Assembly: GCF_030915405.1 (NCBI RefSeq)
Contig: NZ_CP133262.1
Coordinates: forward strand, 4,741,001-4,805,000
DNA: 64,000 bases
Source: Neobacillus nitrireducens
Lineage (GTDB): Bacteria; Bacillota; Bacilli; Bacillales; Cytobacillaceae
Direction of reading: 5' to 3'
Position numbers and translations under genes: made by a program. The notes under the pieces were generated by a model, which searched no databases, had not been told where the DNA came from, and saw nothing but the letters and a program-made list of their open reading frames with translations. Positions 62,340-64,000 of this stretch are shown here, piece after piece (the stretch's first letter is position 1; each line of letters starts with the position of its first letter).

Positions 62340-63377
62340 ATGATGCAAATTGAATCCATTATTCTATATAGTATTAAACAATTAAAAAGTGAACGGACGA
62401 TTTACTCTGTTTACCATTTATTGAATGGAAAAAAATCATCACAAACAATCCAAGATGCCCACCTATTCTCACTGAAAAAATTTTTTGGAATTTATGAACA
62501 GTTATCCAGAGAATCCTTTGATGAAATATATCAAGCTATGGTAGAAAAAAATTGGTTAATAAATAAAGGGGATCAACGATATAGTTTAACGACCTCTGGA
62601 ATGACACTTCTAGAAAACAATCCATTACCCCAATATATAAATGGCTGGAACTTTCATCAAATAACCTCATTATTTTGGGAGAGATTGTCCCTGCTAATTC
62701 AAGTGGTATCCAATCTTGCTTTTTGTGAATCAAGATATATACCAATTCAAAAAAACATAGATGTCCATAACTGGTTAAAATCTACTTTAAAGGATATCAC
62801 CGTACCTAGGCTGGAATTGGGTCCTGCTTTATATTCAGAGTTAAATGAATGTTTTAATACTGCGAAAGTTATTGACCCATCCTTATTAGTGTTTCGGTTA
62901 ACTGGTTATCAGCAGATTGGATTAACCCCTTTACAAGTAGCTGCAAAGGTGAATTTAAATATTCACAATTATCAGGTTGAGTTTACGAATATTCTCCATT
63001 ATTTGATACACAAAATAATGGAAGAAGAAAATCAGTTAAAGGTCTTACCTTATCTTATCGATGAATTAATACAGGATGATGAATTAACTCTTTCCTCACG
63101 GAAAACCCAGAAATTGTTACGTCAGGGACATTCCCCTGACATAATCGCGAAACTTAGACACTTAAAATTAAGTACAATAGAAGATCATCTTGTTGAATTG
63201 GCCTTAAATACTACTGATTTTTCCATTGATACCTTTGTGGATAGAGAATTACAGCATGAGATTTTGGAAGTTTCAAGGCAAAAGGCATCTAAACAGCTAA
63301 AAGTGATAAAAGAAAAAATAGGTGCTGCAACCTATTTTCAAATAAGGTTAGTACTGGCGAAACATGGTGATAAATAA
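62340..63377 (+). CDS. ypbB: helix-turn-helix protein YpbB
   Basis: A 345-aa soluble helical protein with a C-terminal helicase-associated HTH-type region (TRKLLRQG-like segment, LSTIEDHLVELAL). SIILYSIKQLKSERTIYSVY opens it. YpbB is always next to a RecQ helicase in Bacillus; the 1-bp stop/start overlap (TAATG) here implies translational coupling and a shared function. ATG 62340 or 62343, both after GGTGGGGGAC. Confidence 0.88.
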   Translation: MMQIESIILYSIKQLKSERTIYSVYHLLNGKKSSQTIQDAHLFSLKKFFGIYEQLSRESFDEIYQAMVEKNWLINKGDQRYSLTTSGMTLLENNPLPQYINGWNFHQITSLFWERLSLLIQVVSNLAFCESRYIPIQKNIDVHNWLKSTLKDITVPRLELGPALYSELNECFNTAKVIDPSLLVFRLTGYQQIGLTPLQVAAKVNLNIHNYQVEFTNILHYLIHKIMEEENQLKVLPYLIDELIQDDELTLSSRKTQKLLRQGHSPDIIAKLRHLKLSTIEDHLVELALNTTDFSIDTFVDRELQHEILEVSRQKASKQLKVIKEKIGAATYFQIRLVLAKHGDK

Positions 63378-64000
63378 TGGAAATTGAAAAGGTTTTAAAA
63401 AAGCACTTTGGTTATCTTTCGTTTAAGACTGGACAAAAAGAGGTCATCACCTCCATACTTGCTGGTCACGACACATTGGCCATGCTCCCAACTGGGACAG
63501 GAAAATCATTGTGCTACCAACTTCCTGGGATTATTTTAGAAGGTCAGATATTAATAATTTCACCACTTCTGTCACTAATGCAGGATCAGGTGGAGCAATT
63601 TAAGAGATTTGGGGAAAAAAGAGTCATTGCGTTAAATTCCTTTCTTTCTGCAGAGGAAAGAAATAGGGCATTACATCATTTGAATCAATATAAATTTATA
63701 TTTATATCACCCGAAATGATGAGAGTTCCCTATATTCTCCGCAAACTTCAGGAGCTTCCCATTGCGTTATTTGTGGTCGATGAAGCCCATTGTATTTCTC
63801 AGTGGGGCTTTGATTTTCGCCCTGATTATTCAAAACTTGGTGATATTCGAAAGAAACTTGGGAATCCATTAACGCTTGCTTTGACAGCAACTGCAACCAA
63901 AAAGGTCCGAGCTGATATTATTGCCTCACTGGATTTAGAGGAAATAGTAAAAATCGAATCAACCATTGACCGTCCTAATATCAGCTTTTATGTTAAAGAA
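63377..64000 (+). CDS. recQ: RecQ-family ATP-dependent DNA helicase, N-terminal part
   Basis: 208 codons to the window edge. LKKHFGYLSFKTGQKEVI is the RecQ-specific aromatic/glutamine region; Walker A is MLPTGTGKSLCYQLP; motif Ia is ISPLLSLMQDQV; the DExH motif is VVDEAHCISQWGFDFRP; motif III is LALTATAT. 3'-5' helicase in recombination and fork repair. The C-terminal domains lie beyond the window. It is coupled to ypbB. Confidence 0.95.
   Translation, partial: MEIEKVLKKHFGYLSFKTGQKEVITSILAGHDTLAMLPTGTGKSLCYQLPGIILEGQILIISPLLSLMQDQVEQFKRFGEKRVIALNSFLSAEERNRALHHLNQYKFIFISPEMMRVPYILRKLQELPIALFVVDEAHCISQWGFDFRPDYSKLGDIRKKLGNPLTLALTATATKKVRADIIASLDLEEIVKIESTIDRPNISFYVKE

Overview
The window is a low-GC chromosomal segment from an endospore-forming Bacillaceae. 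Gene content and order follow the stretch of the Bacillus subtilis chromosome that runs from artPQR through yqjA-yqkF, fur, spoIIA, lysA, scpAB, dacB-spm, res and sigX to fer-ypbB-recQ. The intergenic repeat families (GCGGAAGCGCC-type, ATAGGCGGA-type and a GGTGTCAGGCACC hairpin) look like those of Neobacillus- or Mesobacillus-type genomes, but the genus is an inference. I see no rRNA, tRNA, CRISPR array, transposase gene or prophage.

Layout. 1-1880: end of a substrate-binding protein plus permease and ATPase of a polar amino-acid (arginine-type) importer. 1901-6920: yqjA, the L,D-transpeptidase yqjB, a 31-aa Prli42 gene, a methylmalonyl-CoA epimerase and acyl-CoA carboxyltransferase pair, and an M20 peptidase. 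7000-15386: dinB, zwf, rnz, a glycosyltransferase, a proline T-box with a frameshifted proI, yqjP and yqjQ. 15449-19262: a lineage-specific insert with a Fic remnant, a repeat cluster, a Spo0E-like phosphatase, a ketosynthase-like protein lacking both catalytic histidines and an orphan 7-TM histidine kinase. 19267-27769: yqzH, the LexA-controlled polY2-yolD pair, yqkB, yqkD, an inserted scoAB pair, yqkE, yqkF, mciZ, nudF and an endonuclease Q-like gene. 27897-33948: spoIIM, fur, yqzK, xerD and the nucleoside catabolic operon deoB-punA-pdp. 34094-40325: the dacF, spoIIA-sigF and spoVA sporulation block; spoVA contains only AA, AB, AEa and AF. 40482-48137: lysA, ypuA, ribT, ypuF, a YjcZ peptide, scpAB, ypuI and a frameshifted sodF. 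48300-57666: dacB-spmAB, rluB and resABCDE. 58078-64000: sigX-rsiX, a LysM/M23 hydrolase, an FMN riboswitch with ribU, ferredoxin, ypbB and the start of recQ.

How the genes work together. Sporulation is the dominant theme: SigF and its regulators, the SpoVA germination proteins, SpoIIM, MciZ, DacB/DacF/SpmAB, YjcZ and the Spo0E-like phosphatase. Other coherent modules are cytochrome c maturation with its ResDE control, nucleoside salvage under a likely CcpA site, SOS translesion synthesis and iron/peroxide regulation. The parts that depart from the conserved backbone are the insert at 15.4-19.2 kb, the shortened spoVA operon with a repeat copy at the junction, the isolated ribT, and two single-base frameshifts (proI, sodF).
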